This document shows positions 1 to 7,908 of a stretch of DNA of 64,000 nt, in pieces. This DNA comes from an uncultured Odoribacter sp. (GTDB lineage Bacteria; Bacteroidota; Bacteroidia; Bacteroidales; Marinifilaceae): contig UQTM01000002.1 in NCBI GenBank assembly GCA_900544025.1, positions 1-64,000 of the forward strand. The letters are read 5' to 3'. Position 1 is the first letter of the stretch. Every line of letters starts with the position of its first letter. A model generated the notes under the pieces. That model was given only the letters and a program-made list of their open reading frames with translations, was not told where the DNA came from and did no database searches. Position numbers and translations under genes: made by a program.

Positions 1-468
1 TTTCACGGAACCGAAGAGTATTTGATCGTAGGTATTGGGATAACTAAGAAGTTCGTTGTGATTTATTTTAACTACAAAAGGGATTTTATGAGCGTAACGC
101 CGGGCTACGCTTCCCAATACACCGAAAGTAGAAGCTACGGCATTACAGCCTCCTTCGATGGCCAGTTTAACGATGTTTTCGGGATCGAAATACAATGGAT
201 TGGGAGCAAAAGAAGCTCCGGCAGTATGCTCTATGCCCTGATCGACGGGAAGGATCGATACATAGCCCGTCCCGGCAAGCCTGCCGTGATTCAATAATGC
301 CTGAAGGCTATTCAGAGTGGGGATATTACGGTCGGAAGGTATCCACACATCATCGAAAGATTGGGCTGAAGGTGTATGAAGCAATGCTTTGTCGATGGTT
401 TTGCAAGTATGCCCCAAATAATACTCCTGTTTACTGCCAAGAATATCTGCAATGTTGATAGTAGCCAT
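1..468 (-). CDS. fbaB: Class I fructose-bisphosphate aldolase, FbaB/DhnA type (3' part beyond window)
   Basis: Glycolytic/gluconeogenic enzyme that cleaves fructose 1,6-bisphosphate to dihydroxyacetone phosphate and glyceraldehyde 3-phosphate in the cytoplasm through a Schiff-base lysine. The 156 visible codons carry FbaB hallmarks: GRLAGTGYVSILPVDQGIEH, then ASFAPNPLYFDPENIVKLA and a SVARRYAHKIPF stretch, all as I recall them from E. coli FbaB. The start is the ATG complementary to 466-468. The Schiff-base lysine and the rest of the barrel lie left of base 1, so completeness cannot be judged. It follows thiD on the same strand after 62 nt, and no clear promoter is visible in that gap. Confidence 0.93.
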   Translation of the reverse strand, partial: MATINIADILGSKQEYYLGHTCKTIDKALLHTPSAQSFDDVWIPSDRNIPTLNSLQALLNHGRLAGTGYVSILPVDQGIEHTAGASFAPNPLYFDPENIVKLAIEGGCNAVASTFGVLGSVARRYAHKIPFVVKINHNELLSYPNTYDQILFGSVK

Positions 469-530
469 AATACATTGATTTTAGGTTATAGGTTGTTTCT
501 ACGTTTTACATCAAAAAGTGTTCCGGATTT

Positions 531-1343
531 TTATGAATCCCACCATTTGCAGAAATGATGCACACTTCCGTGTCCCTTTCCAATTTTGTATTTCGCTCCC
601 TCGGCAATGGCTTGATGCAGGTAGGCATGAGCTTTTTTTACAGCGATCTCGAGTGCATTCCCCTGTGCCAGAAACGAAGCGATCGCCGATGCAAAGGAAC
701 AACCGGTGCCGTTCGTGTTCGGGGTATCGATCCGCGTTGTTTCGAAGCGGTATTCTTTCTCCTCTTCGTAATCGTACAGCACATCATAGAATGGGGTTAT
801 ATTCAGGTGACCGGCTTTCAACAGAGCACTCCGGCATCCGGTATTCCTCATTTGCCCGACTGCCCGGAATACATCTTCCTGTTCCCTGATCGTTTGTCCC
901 GTAATGATTTCGGCTTCGAAAAGATTAGGAGTAATGATCGTGGCGATGGGCAGTAGTTCGGTTCGTAAAGTGTAGATCGCTTCATCCTGTAATAATTTAT
1001 CTCCGGAAGCGGTTACCATGACCGGATCGGCCACAATGCAGCGAATGCCGTATTCTTGTAAAATATCGACCACCAATCGAATCACTTCTGACGAATGCAG
1101 CATTCCGATTTTTACGGCATCGGCTCCTAAATCGTCCAACACGGCACGGATTTGTTTTTCAATGGATGGGAGGGGAACGGGGTGTATATCTGTCACACCC
1201 AAAGAATTTTGTGCCGTAATTGCTGTAACGGCGGTCATAGCGTAACATCCGCAGGCAGAAATCGTTTTTAAATCGGCTTGTATTCCGGCTGCCCCGCCAC
1301 TGTCCGACCCGGCTATAGATAATACTCTTTTATAGGTTTTCAT
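531..1343 (-). CDS. thiD: Hydroxymethylpyrimidine/phosphomethylpyrimidine kinase ThiD
   Basis: Cytoplasmic ribokinase-fold enzyme of thiamine synthesis that phosphorylates HMP and then HMP-P to HMP-PP. The N-terminal nucleotide/pyrimidine loop reads SIAGSDSGGAAGIQADLKT (the family usually has GGGAG, here GGAAG). VADPVMVTASGDKLL lies mid-protein, and the C-terminal anion hole/catalytic loop is NTNGTGCSFASAIASF. I use the ATG at 1343 (270 aa), which fits the family start MKTYKRVLSIAGSDS; a TTG at 1364 would add seven residues and overlap rsmI. It sits 17 nt downstream of rsmI and is probably co-transcribed. No TPP riboswitch or other thi gene is visible here. Confidence 0.95.
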   Translation of the reverse strand: MKTYKRVLSIAGSDSGGAAGIQADLKTISACGCYAMTAVTAITAQNSLGVTDIHPVPLPSIEKQIRAVLDDLGADAVKIGMLHSSEVIRLVVDILQEYGIRCIVADPVMVTASGDKLLQDEAIYTLRTELLPIATIITPNLFEAEIITGQTIREQEDVFRAVGQMRNTGCRSALLKAGHLNITPFYDVLYDYEEEKEYRFETTRIDTPNTNGTGCSFASAIASFLAQGNALEIAVKKAHAYLHQAIAEGAKYKIGKGHGSVHHFCKWWDS

Positions 1344-1360
1344 ATTTTCTTTCGCTCTGT

Positions 1361-2083
1361 TCAACTTCTTTCATGCTTTTTTCCGGCATACACGATAAAG
1401 ATGCACGGACGTTTATGAATATCCGGTCTTTCTTTTTTCCATTCCTGAATCGTACGGGTTTTAATGTACTCGTTTTCAGTAGTAATATCGCAAGCTATCG
1501 TAAGTTTTGTTTGAGGTTGAAGAACCTGGAGCATTTCTTCGAAAAGTTTCAGGTTCCGATAAGGGGTCTCGATAAAAATCTGAGTCCTGTCTTCTTGTCC
1601 GGACTGGCGTTCAAAACTTTTTAAAGCCCGGCTTCTTTCATTACTTTTCACGGGTAAATATCCGTTAAAAGAAAAATTTTGCCCGTTACATCCTGAAGCA
1701 ATCAGCGCCAGCAGGATGGAAGAGGGGCCGACAAGGGGAACTACCTGATAGTTATGGGCATGTGCCAATGCCACGAGTTCAGCTCCCGGATCGGCGATAC
1801 CGGGACAGCCGGCTTCTGAAATGATCCCCACATCGCCTTTAGCCAGCCAAACCAATCCTTCTTCGATCTGTTTCCGGTCGGAGTGCTCGTTCAATTCAAT
1901 GAATTGCAGAGATTCCAAAGGAATGGACTTATCTATTCTTTTCAAGAAATGCCGTGTGTTTTTAGGGTTTTCACTGGCGAATGTTTTGATCGTTTTTATC
2001 AACCCGATCACTTCGTCGGGGATTACGCTGCCGATCCTTGTATCTCCTAACGTATTGGGGATTAAATATAGCTTTCCCATCAT
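1361..2083 (-). CDS. rsmI: SAM-dependent methyltransferase, short RsmI-type (16S rRNA C1402 2'-O-methyltransferase family)
   Basis: Member of the tetrapyrrole methylase/RsmI superfamily. The N-terminus GKLYLIPNTLGD, the SAM-loop region DVGIISEAGCPGIADPGAELV and VPLVGPSSILLALIASG are the conserved landmarks. At about 240 aa it is shorter than E. coli RsmI (about 286 aa) and lacks the C-terminal extension, as I recall for Bacteroidetes copies. Because of that, assigning it to C1402 methylation is family inference. The start is placed at the first of two ATGs (2083 or 2080), just before GKLYL; a TTG at 2107 is less likely. A TACCTTTG box on the minus strand at 2172-2179 is the probable promoter, divergent from the downstream hydrolase. 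Confidence 0.85.
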   Translation of the reverse strand: MMGKLYLIPNTLGDTRIGSVIPDEVIGLIKTIKTFASENPKNTRHFLKRIDKSIPLESLQFIELNEHSDRKQIEEGLVWLAKGDVGIISEAGCPGIADPGAELVALAHAHNYQVVPLVGPSSILLALIASGCNGQNFSFNGYLPVKSNERSRALKSFERQSGQEDRTQIFIETPYRNLKLFEEMLQVLQPQTKLTIACDITTENEYIKTRTIQEWKKERPDIHKRPCIFIVYAGKKHERS

Positions 2084-2171
2084 ATAGCTTTTATCGGTTT
2101 CTAACAATCTATTCCGGAAAAAGAGGGGATTATTGTTAGCTTTTTTAACATGTTTCTTCTGTTTTTCGGAA

Positions 2172-2179
2172 CAAAGGTA
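2172..2179 (-). promoter_or_regulatory. Putative -7 box of the rsmI-thiD promoter
   Basis: CAAAGGTA on the plus strand reads TACCTTTG on the minus strand, a full match to the Bacteroidetes TAnnTTTG -7 element, about 90 nt before the rsmI start. It lies back to back with the box at 2202-2209. Confidence 0.55.
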
Positions 2180-2201
2180 GCTGCAATTTTACAATATATG
2201 C

Positions 2202-2209
2202 TATCTTTG
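2202..2209 (+). promoter_or_regulatory. Putative -7 box of the MBL hydrolase promoter
   Basis: TATCTTTG matches TAnnTTTG, 20 nt before the ATG at 2230. The implied leader is about 13 nt. Confidence 0.6.
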
Positions 2210-2229
2210 TGAGGACAATTTAATGTGCT

Positions 2230-3012
2230 ATGAAATTAACTATATTGGGAAGTGGAACCTCGCAGGGAGTACCGGTGATTGCTTGTCAATGTCCTGTTTG
2301 CCGTTCAACCGACAGACAAGATAAAAGGCTGAGGTCTTCCGCTATGTTGGATATAAACGGTAAAAAAATTGTTTTCGATGCCGGGCCCGATTTCCGTTAC
2401 CAGATGCTGAGGGCAAACGTGCAGGATGTCAGGGCCATATTGCTCACACATGAGCATAAAGATCATATCGGCGGTCTGGATGATGTCAGGGCATTTAACT
2501 GGGTGAAGAAAGGACCTGTGGATGTATATGGAAGTGAAAAAACCAGGGAAGTGGTATATAAGGATTTTTCTTATGCCTTTGCAAAGTCGCGCTATCCGGG
2601 AGTGCCTGAGATAGAATATCACGAAGTGGACGAGCGTCCCTTTTTTATCGACGATATTGAAGTGATTCCATTACCTGTCATGCACTATAAAATGCCGGTT
2701 TTAGGATTTCGGATCGGTAACTTTGCCTATATCACGGATGCCAATGCCATCCCCACCTATTCGATGGAACGTTTGGAAGGTGTGGATTATCTGGTATTGA
2801 ATGCGCTCCGAAAAACGGAACACTTGTCACATTTCAGCTTACCGCAAGCTTTGGATATTATTCGAAAACTGAATGTAAAACAGGCTTTCTTAACCCATAT
2901 CGGGCATCAGATGGGGTTGGCGGCAGAGGTTTCCGGAGAATTGCCACCCAATGTCCGGTTGGCTTACGATACCATGGAAATAGATATTCCCGACGCTAAA
3001 AAAGAAGACTAA
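2230..3012 (+). CDS. MBL-fold metallo-hydrolase (PhnP-like)
   Basis: Metallo-beta-lactamase fold hydrolase of 260 aa, cytoplasmic (no signal peptide). The metal-binding signature is LLTHEHKDHIGGLDDVR (HxHxDH). The usual later ligands also appear: His in VMHYKMPVLGF, Asp in AYITDANAIP and His in AFLTHIGHQMG. The N-terminus GSGTSQGVPVIACQCPVC with a CxCxxC pattern resembles PhnP-like cyclic phosphodiesterases, which carry an extra structural zinc. The physiological substrate is unknown; no phn genes lie nearby, so a phosphonate role should not be assumed. It is transcribed alone, divergent from rsmI. Confidence 0.85.
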   Translation: MKLTILGSGTSQGVPVIACQCPVCRSTDRQDKRLRSSAMLDINGKKIVFDAGPDFRYQMLRANVQDVRAILLTHEHKDHIGGLDDVRAFNWVKKGPVDVYGSEKTREVVYKDFSYAFAKSRYPGVPEIEYHEVDERPFFIDDIEVIPLPVMHYKMPVLGFRIGNFAYITDANAIPTYSMERLEGVDYLVLNALRKTEHLSHFSLPQALDIIRKLNVKQAFLTHIGHQMGLAAEVSGELPPNVRLAYDTMEIDIPDAKKED

Positions 3013-3038
3013 ATTCTTTTTATAACCGTTGAATTTAT

Positions 3039-3046
3039 TACATTTG
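3039..3046 (+). promoter_or_regulatory. Putative -7 box of the gyrA promoter
   Basis: TACATTTG matches TAnnTTTG about 80 nt before the gyrA ATG. Confidence 0.45.
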
Positions 3047-3127
3047 TGTAATTTTTGCTCAAATGAGGGTATTATGTTGATAATATCCATTTATTGCGTT
3101 GATTAACAGTAATTTTTAAATAACAGA

Positions 3128-5644
3128 ATGGAAAACGGCGGAGAAAAAATCATTAAGATTAATATCGAAGAAGAAATGAAATCGTCGTACATTGATTATT
3201 CAATGTCGGTGATTGTATCGAGGGCTTTACCGGATGTGCGTGACGGATTGAAGCCTGTGCACAGGCGTGTATTGTATGGTATGAGTGAATTGGGGGTGAC
3301 TTCCGGCAAACCATTTAAAAAGTCTGCCAGAATCGTAGGAGAGGTGCTCGGAAAATACCATCCTCACGGCGATAGCTCTGTCTATATGGCAATGGTGCGT
3401 ATGGCACAGGAATGGTCCCTGCGTTATCCGTTAGTGGACGGCCAGGGAAACTTTGGTTCTGTAGATGGCGACAGCCCTGCTGCCATGCGTTATACGGAGG
3501 CCCGGTTAGAGCGTGTGGCGGAAGATATGCTGATCGATCTGGATAAAGATACGGTGGATATGATGCCTAACTTCGACGAGTCGTTGAAAGAACCTACCGT
3601 ATTACCGACCCGCATACCTTATTTATTGGTGAACGGTGCTTCCGGTATCGCTGTGGGAATGGCTACCAATATGCCGCCTCATAATATAAATGATGCAATC
3701 GATGCTATTTGTGCCTATATCGACGATAACGATATCGATATAGAAGAACTGATCCGGATTATCAAAGCGCCGGATTTTCCGACGGGAGGAACGATTTACG
3801 GATATGCAGGAGTAAAAGAAGCGTACCGGACAGGCCGCGGACGGGTGGTGATCCGTTCGAAAACATCTGTAGAGATAGGGGCGAACGGACGAGAGAAGAT
3901 CATCGTACATGAAATTCCTTATCAGGTGAATAAAGCCGAATTGATCAGCCGGATCGCCGATTTGATCAATGAAAAGAAAATCGACGGAATTTCCAATATC
4001 AACGATGAATCAGACCGGGAAGGTATGCGTATCGTTATCGATATTAAGAAAGATGCCATCTCTAACGTGGTTTTAAATACGTTACTAAAGCATACGGCTC
4101 TGCAATCCTCATTCGGAGTGAATAACGTGGCCTTGGTACACGGACGCCCTAAATTGTTGAATTTAAAAGATATTATTCATCATTTTGTAGCTCATCGCCA
4201 TGAAGTGGTTGTCCGCCGTACCGAATTTGAATTGAAGCAAGCTGAAAAGCGCGCCCATATTCTGGAAGGATTGATCATCGCTTCCGATAACATAGACGAA
4301 GTTATCCGGATTATCCGCCAGTCTAAAACTCCGGACGAAGCCAAATCCACTTTAATGGAGCGTTTCAGCCTGACCGATGTACAGGCGGGAGCTATCGTAG
4401 ATATGAGACTACGGCAACTGACCGGACTGGAACAGGATAAACTGCGGGCAGAATATGAAGAGATCGAAAAATTGATCGCTCATTTAAACGATATTCTGAC
4501 CAATGTGGAATTGAGAATGCAGATCATAAAAGATGAATTGCTGGCGGTAAAAGCTCAATACAGTGATGAAAGACGTACAGACATCGTGTATGCATCCGAA
4601 GAATTCAATCCCGAAGATTTTTATGCCGACGAAGAAATGGTCATCACCATCTCACACATGGGATATATTAAACGTACTCCTCTGTCCGAATACAAGGTAC
4701 AGAACAGGGGAGGTGTAGGCTCTAAAGGATCGGCAACCAGAGAGGAAGATTTCCTGGAACACATGATTATGGCCACCATGCACAATACCATGCTGTTCTT
4801 TACCGAGAAAGGAAAATGCTTCTGGTTGAAAGTATATGAAATTCCGGAAGGAACCAAGCAATCCAAAGGACGGGCCATTCAGAATTTGCTGAATATCGAA
4901 CCGGATGATAAAGTGAAGGCATATATCAATTTGATAGACTTGAAAGACACCGACTATATAAATAGCAACTATATCGTTTTATGTACGAAAAAAGGTGTTA
5001 TCAAGAAAACGACGCTGGAAGCTTATTCACGTCCGCGTCAGAACGGGGTAAACGCTATCACGATCAAAGAAGGCGACCAGTTACTGGAAGCAAAACTGAC
5101 CAACGGAGAAAACGATATTATGATCGCCGTAAAATCGGGTAAAGCAATCCGGTTTCCGGAAAGTAAAGTTCGTCCTATGGGACGTACGGCTTCCGGCGTG
5201 AGAGGTATCTGGATGGAAGAAGGCGATGAAGCCATCGGTATGGTTTGCGTAGAGCCGACCAATGCCAATATCCTTGTCGTTTCAGAAAACGGTTATGGCA
5301 AACGTTCTGCAATAGAAGATTACCGTATCACCAACCGGGGCGGAAAAGGAGTAAAGACCATCAATATGACGGAGAAAACCGGAAACCTGATCGCCCTGAT
5401 CGACGTAACAGATGAAGACAACCTGATGATCATTAACCGTTCCGGTTTAACGATTCGGCTTGAAGTGGAATCTTTACGTATTATGGGACGTAATACCCAG
5501 GGAGTCCGGCTGATTAACCTGAGAAACGACGATTCTATCGCTGCCGTAGCTAAAGTATCGGCTTCTAAAGAAGAAGAAAACAATAACGACGAAGAAAATG
5601 CGGTAGAAGGGGAGGTTTCTCCATCTAATGAGACCGGAGAATAA
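3128..5644 (+). CDS. gyrA: DNA gyrase subunit A
   Basis: 838-aa breakage-reunion subunit of type IIA topoisomerase; with GyrB it introduces negative supercoils. The catalytic tyrosine is Tyr122 in AAMRYTEARL, the same number as in E. coli. The quinolone region reads YHPHGDSSVYMAMVRMAQ: Ser83 is kept, but position 87 is Met rather than the Asp of E. coli. The C-terminal six-bladed domain includes a GyrA-box-like QNRGGVGSKG and further pinwheel repeats (NRGGKGVKTI near residue 737). The protein ends in an acidic Glu/Asn-rich tail. It is probably monocistronic from the promoter at 3039; gyrB is not in the window. Confidence 0.98.
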   Translation: MENGGEKIIKINIEEEMKSSYIDYSMSVIVSRALPDVRDGLKPVHRRVLYGMSELGVTSGKPFKKSARIVGEVLGKYHPHGDSSVYMAMVRMAQEWSLRYPLVDGQGNFGSVDGDSPAAMRYTEARLERVAEDMLIDLDKDTVDMMPNFDESLKEPTVLPTRIPYLLVNGASGIAVGMATNMPPHNINDAIDAICAYIDDNDIDIEELIRIIKAPDFPTGGTIYGYAGVKEAYRTGRGRVVIRSKTSVEIGANGREKIIVHEIPYQVNKAELISRIADLINEKKIDGISNINDESDREGMRIVIDIKKDAISNVVLNTLLKHTALQSSFGVNNVALVHGRPKLLNLKDIIHHFVAHRHEVVVRRTEFELKQAEKRAHILEGLIIASDNIDEVIRIIRQSKTPDEAKSTLMERFSLTDVQAGAIVDMRLRQLTGLEQDKLRAEYEEIEKLIAHLNDILTNVELRMQIIKDELLAVKAQYSDERRTDIVYASEEFNPEDFYADEEMVITISHMGYIKRTPLSEYKVQNRGGVGSKGSATREEDFLEHMIMATMHNTMLFFTEKGKCFWLKVYEIPEGTKQSKGRAIQNLLNIEPDDKVKAYINLIDLKDTDYINSNYIVLCTKKGVIKKTTLEAYSRPRQNGVNAITIKEGDQLLEAKLTNGENDIMIAVKSGKAIRFPESKVRPMGRTASGVRGIWMEEGDEAIGMVCVEPTNANILVVSENGYGKRSAIEDYRITNRGGKGVKTINMTEKTGNLIALIDVTDEDNLMIINRSGLTIRLEVESLRIMGRNTQGVRLINLRNDDSIAAVAKVSASKEEENNNDEENAVEGEVSPSNETGE

Positions 5645-5664
5645 TGTTTGTAAATTATAAAACT

Positions 5665-5672
5665 TATTTTTG
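5665..5672 (+). promoter_or_regulatory. Putative -7 box of the TPR gene promoter
   Basis: TATTTTTG matches TAnnTTTG, 50 nt before the ATG at 5722 in the gap after gyrA. Confidence 0.45.
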
Positions 5673-5721
5673 TATTTAAAACAAGTAACCGAAACATAAT
5701 TTAATATAACATTTTATACGT

Positions 5722-6894
5722 ATGAGAAAAATATCTTTTATCGTGATGTTACTTTTCTGTGCAAGTTCTATTTATGCGCAGAAGGGAAAAGTTACCCAGG
5801 CAATCAGTTATTTTACATCCGGCAAATTGAAAGAAGCTAAAGAAATGATTGATGTGGCAATCAAACACGAGGCTTGCGTAAACTGGGACAAGGCTTACTT
5901 CACAAAAGGCCAAATTTACCAGGCCATTTATGAAAGTGAAAACAAAGATTATAAAAAACTCGATCCTAATGCGTTGAATGTTGCGTGGGATGCTTATCAA
6001 AAGGTGATCGAGCTGGATGTTAAGCAAAAATATCCGAAAAAACTGGGTACCCAATATCAGAATCTGGTGTTCGATTTTACCAATCAGGCCGTAGGATATT
6101 ATAACAAACAAGATTTTGCAAATGCCTTGAAATCATTCGAAAGAGTGTTGGAGATTCAAAAATCACCGTATATCACAGAAGGAAACGAACCTAAAGTAGA
6201 TACCGTGATTATGTTTAATGCTGCCGTAGCCGCTCAAAAGGCCAACCAATTTACCACGGCTGAGAAATATTTCAAGGAGACTTTGAAATATAACTATGAA
6301 ACGGCTAAAACTTATCCGGTATTGGCTGCCGTATTGAAAGAACAAGGTAAGGAAGAAGAAGCTATCGAATATTTGAAAAAGGGTTATGAAGCAAATCCGG
6401 GAAATGTAGATATTCTTGTTGAACTGATCAATCATTATCTGTTCGGAGGAAAACCCGAAGAAGCCGAACGTTATCTGGACGCTGCCATTCAACAGGCTCC
6501 GAATAATCCATCTTTCTACAGAGCCAAAGGTACTTTATATGAAAAAATGGAGAAAATGGATCAGGCAGCCGAAATGTACAGTAAAGCTTTGGAAATTAAT
6601 CCAAAGGATTATGTTGCGCAATTCAGTCTTGGAAATATAAAATTGACAACCGTTAATGAATTGCAGAAAAAAGTATCGGCGATCCAGAATTTGGATGAAT
6701 ATAATAAAGGCGTTGAAAAATTGATGGTAGCTTATCAGGAAGTATTGCCATATTTCGAAAAAGCTTACGAATTGAAACCGGAAGAACGGAATACCTGGGG
6801 AATCCTGAAAGAATTGTATTTCAGATTGAGAAACCAAGATCCTAAATATATGGCTAAATTCGAAGAATTCAATGCTAAATTGAAAGGTAACTAA
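5722..6894 (+). CDS. Exported tetratricopeptide-repeat protein
   Basis: 390-aa protein with a cleavable-looking signal peptide (MRKISFIVMLLFCASSIYAQ) followed by tandem TPR helices. Recognisable repeats include residues 50-80, 130-150 (YYNKQDFANALKSFERVLE), 162-190, 210-230 (GKEEEAIEYLKKGYEANPG), 235-260 and 272-295 (YEKMEKMDQAAEMYSKALEI). Such proteins act as periplasmic or outer-membrane scaffolds; no enzymatic motif is present and the partner is unknown. It has its own promoter and a terminator directly after the stop, so it is probably a single-gene unit. Confidence 0.85.
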   Translation: MRKISFIVMLLFCASSIYAQKGKVTQAISYFTSGKLKEAKEMIDVAIKHEACVNWDKAYFTKGQIYQAIYESENKDYKKLDPNALNVAWDAYQKVIELDVKQKYPKKLGTQYQNLVFDFTNQAVGYYNKQDFANALKSFERVLEIQKSPYITEGNEPKVDTVIMFNAAVAAQKANQFTTAEKYFKETLKYNYETAKTYPVLAAVLKEQGKEEEAIEYLKKGYEANPGNVDILVELINHYLFGGKPEEAERYLDAAIQQAPNNPSFYRAKGTLYEKMEKMDQAAEMYSKALEINPKDYVAQFSLGNIKLTTVNELQKKVSAIQNLDEYNKGVEKLMVAYQEVLPYFEKAYELKPEERNTWGILKELYFRLRNQDPKYMAKFEEFNAKLKGN

Positions 6895-6898
6895 ATAC

Positions 6899-6924
6899 AA
6901 GGGGGAAACACTCCCCCTTTATTT
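6899..6924 (+). terminator. Intrinsic terminator after the TPR gene
   Basis: AAGGGGG pairs with CCCCCTT across a 7-nt loop and is followed by TATTT, directly after the stop codon at 6894. Confidence 0.75.
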
Positions 6925-7057
6925 CAAAACCACCAATTTAACATAATATAAATTATAGGACAAACATCGATTTCAAATCCTCTCTTCTTTCTCTTCATAT
7001 TTTTATCTTTTTTAAGATTTCCATAAGTTTTGTAGATATATCCGAAAGATTATTTAT

Positions 7058-7065
7058 TATCTTTG
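7058..7065 (+). promoter_or_regulatory. Putative -7 box of the SDR gene promoter
   Basis: TATCTTTG matches TAnnTTTG about 18 nt before the ATG at 7083. Confidence 0.55.
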
Positions 7066-7082
7066 TACGATTGGTTTTTAAT

Positions 7083-7904
7083 ATGTGTATTATGCGAGAT
7101 AAAGTTGTAATTATAACCGGAGCTTCATCCGGTATTGGGAAAGCTTTGGTTTTTACTTTAGCCCGTCAGGGAGCCAAAATAGCAATGGCAGCCAGAAGGC
7201 TTGAAGAATTGCTGGTTATTGAAGAAGAATTGAAGCAGACAACTGGCGCAGAAATTATTTCCATCCGTACGGATGTTACCAAAGAACAAGCCTGTAAAGA
7301 ATTGATCGAACAAACTTATGCCAAGTTCGGACGTATCGATGTGTTGATCAACAATGCAGGCATATCCATGCGAGCCTTACTGGAGAATTTGGATACGAGC
7401 GTTTTACACAAAGTGATGGATGTAAATTTCTGGGGAACCGTGTATTGTACAAAATACGCATTGCCCTACTTGCAGCAGAGCAAAGGCAGCATTGTCGGCG
7501 TAATCTCGATTGCAGGCTTCATCGGCTTGCCGGGACGTACAGGATATGCTGCGAGTAAATTTGCCGTACGCGGTTTTCTAAATACCGTACGGATTGAAAA
7601 TCGTAAAAAAGGTGTGCATGTCCTGGTGGCGGCTCCCGGTTTTACGGCTTCTAATATCCGTAAGACGGCATTGGATGCCGGTGGACATCAACAGGGAGAA
7701 AGTCCGCGGGACGAAAAAAACATGATGACGGCCGAAGAATGTGCAAGAATCATTGTAAAAGGAATAAGAAAGCGGAAAAGAGAGATTATTATGACTTTTA
7801 CAGAAGGGAAATTAGCTGTATTTTTAAGTAAGTGGTGGCCGAAATTAGTCGATAAATTAAGTTATTCACATATGGCGAAGGAGCCGAACTCTCCTTTCAA
7901 ATAA
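7083..7904 (+). CDS. Short-chain dehydrogenase/reductase (SDR) family oxidoreductase
   Basis: Classical SDR of about 273 aa with an N-terminal Rossmann fold. The cofactor loop is ITGASSGIGKAL, the NNAG motif is DVLINNAGISM, the catalytic Ser lies in GVISIAGFIGLPG and the Tyr-X3-Lys is TGYAASKFAVRGF. An Arg-rich segment (AARRLEEL) after beta-2 suggests NADP(H) preference, by inference. The substrate is unknown. The start is ATG 7083; ATG 7092 (MRDKVVI) is an alternative, and an upstream TTG at 7071 is unlikely because it would leave almost no leader after the promoter box. The DUF3078 gene begins 4 nt after the stop, suggesting co-transcription. Confidence 0.85.
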   Translation: MCIMRDKVVIITGASSGIGKALVFTLARQGAKIAMAARRLEELLVIEEELKQTTGAEIISIRTDVTKEQACKELIEQTYAKFGRIDVLINNAGISMRALLENLDTSVLHKVMDVNFWGTVYCTKYALPYLQQSKGSIVGVISIAGFIGLPGRTGYAASKFAVRGFLNTVRIENRKKGVHVLVAAPGFTASNIRKTALDAGGHQQGESPRDEKNMMTAEECARIIVKGIRKRKREIIMTFTEGKLAVFLSKWWPKLVDKLSYSHMAKEPNSPFK

Positions 7905-7908
7905 AGCT

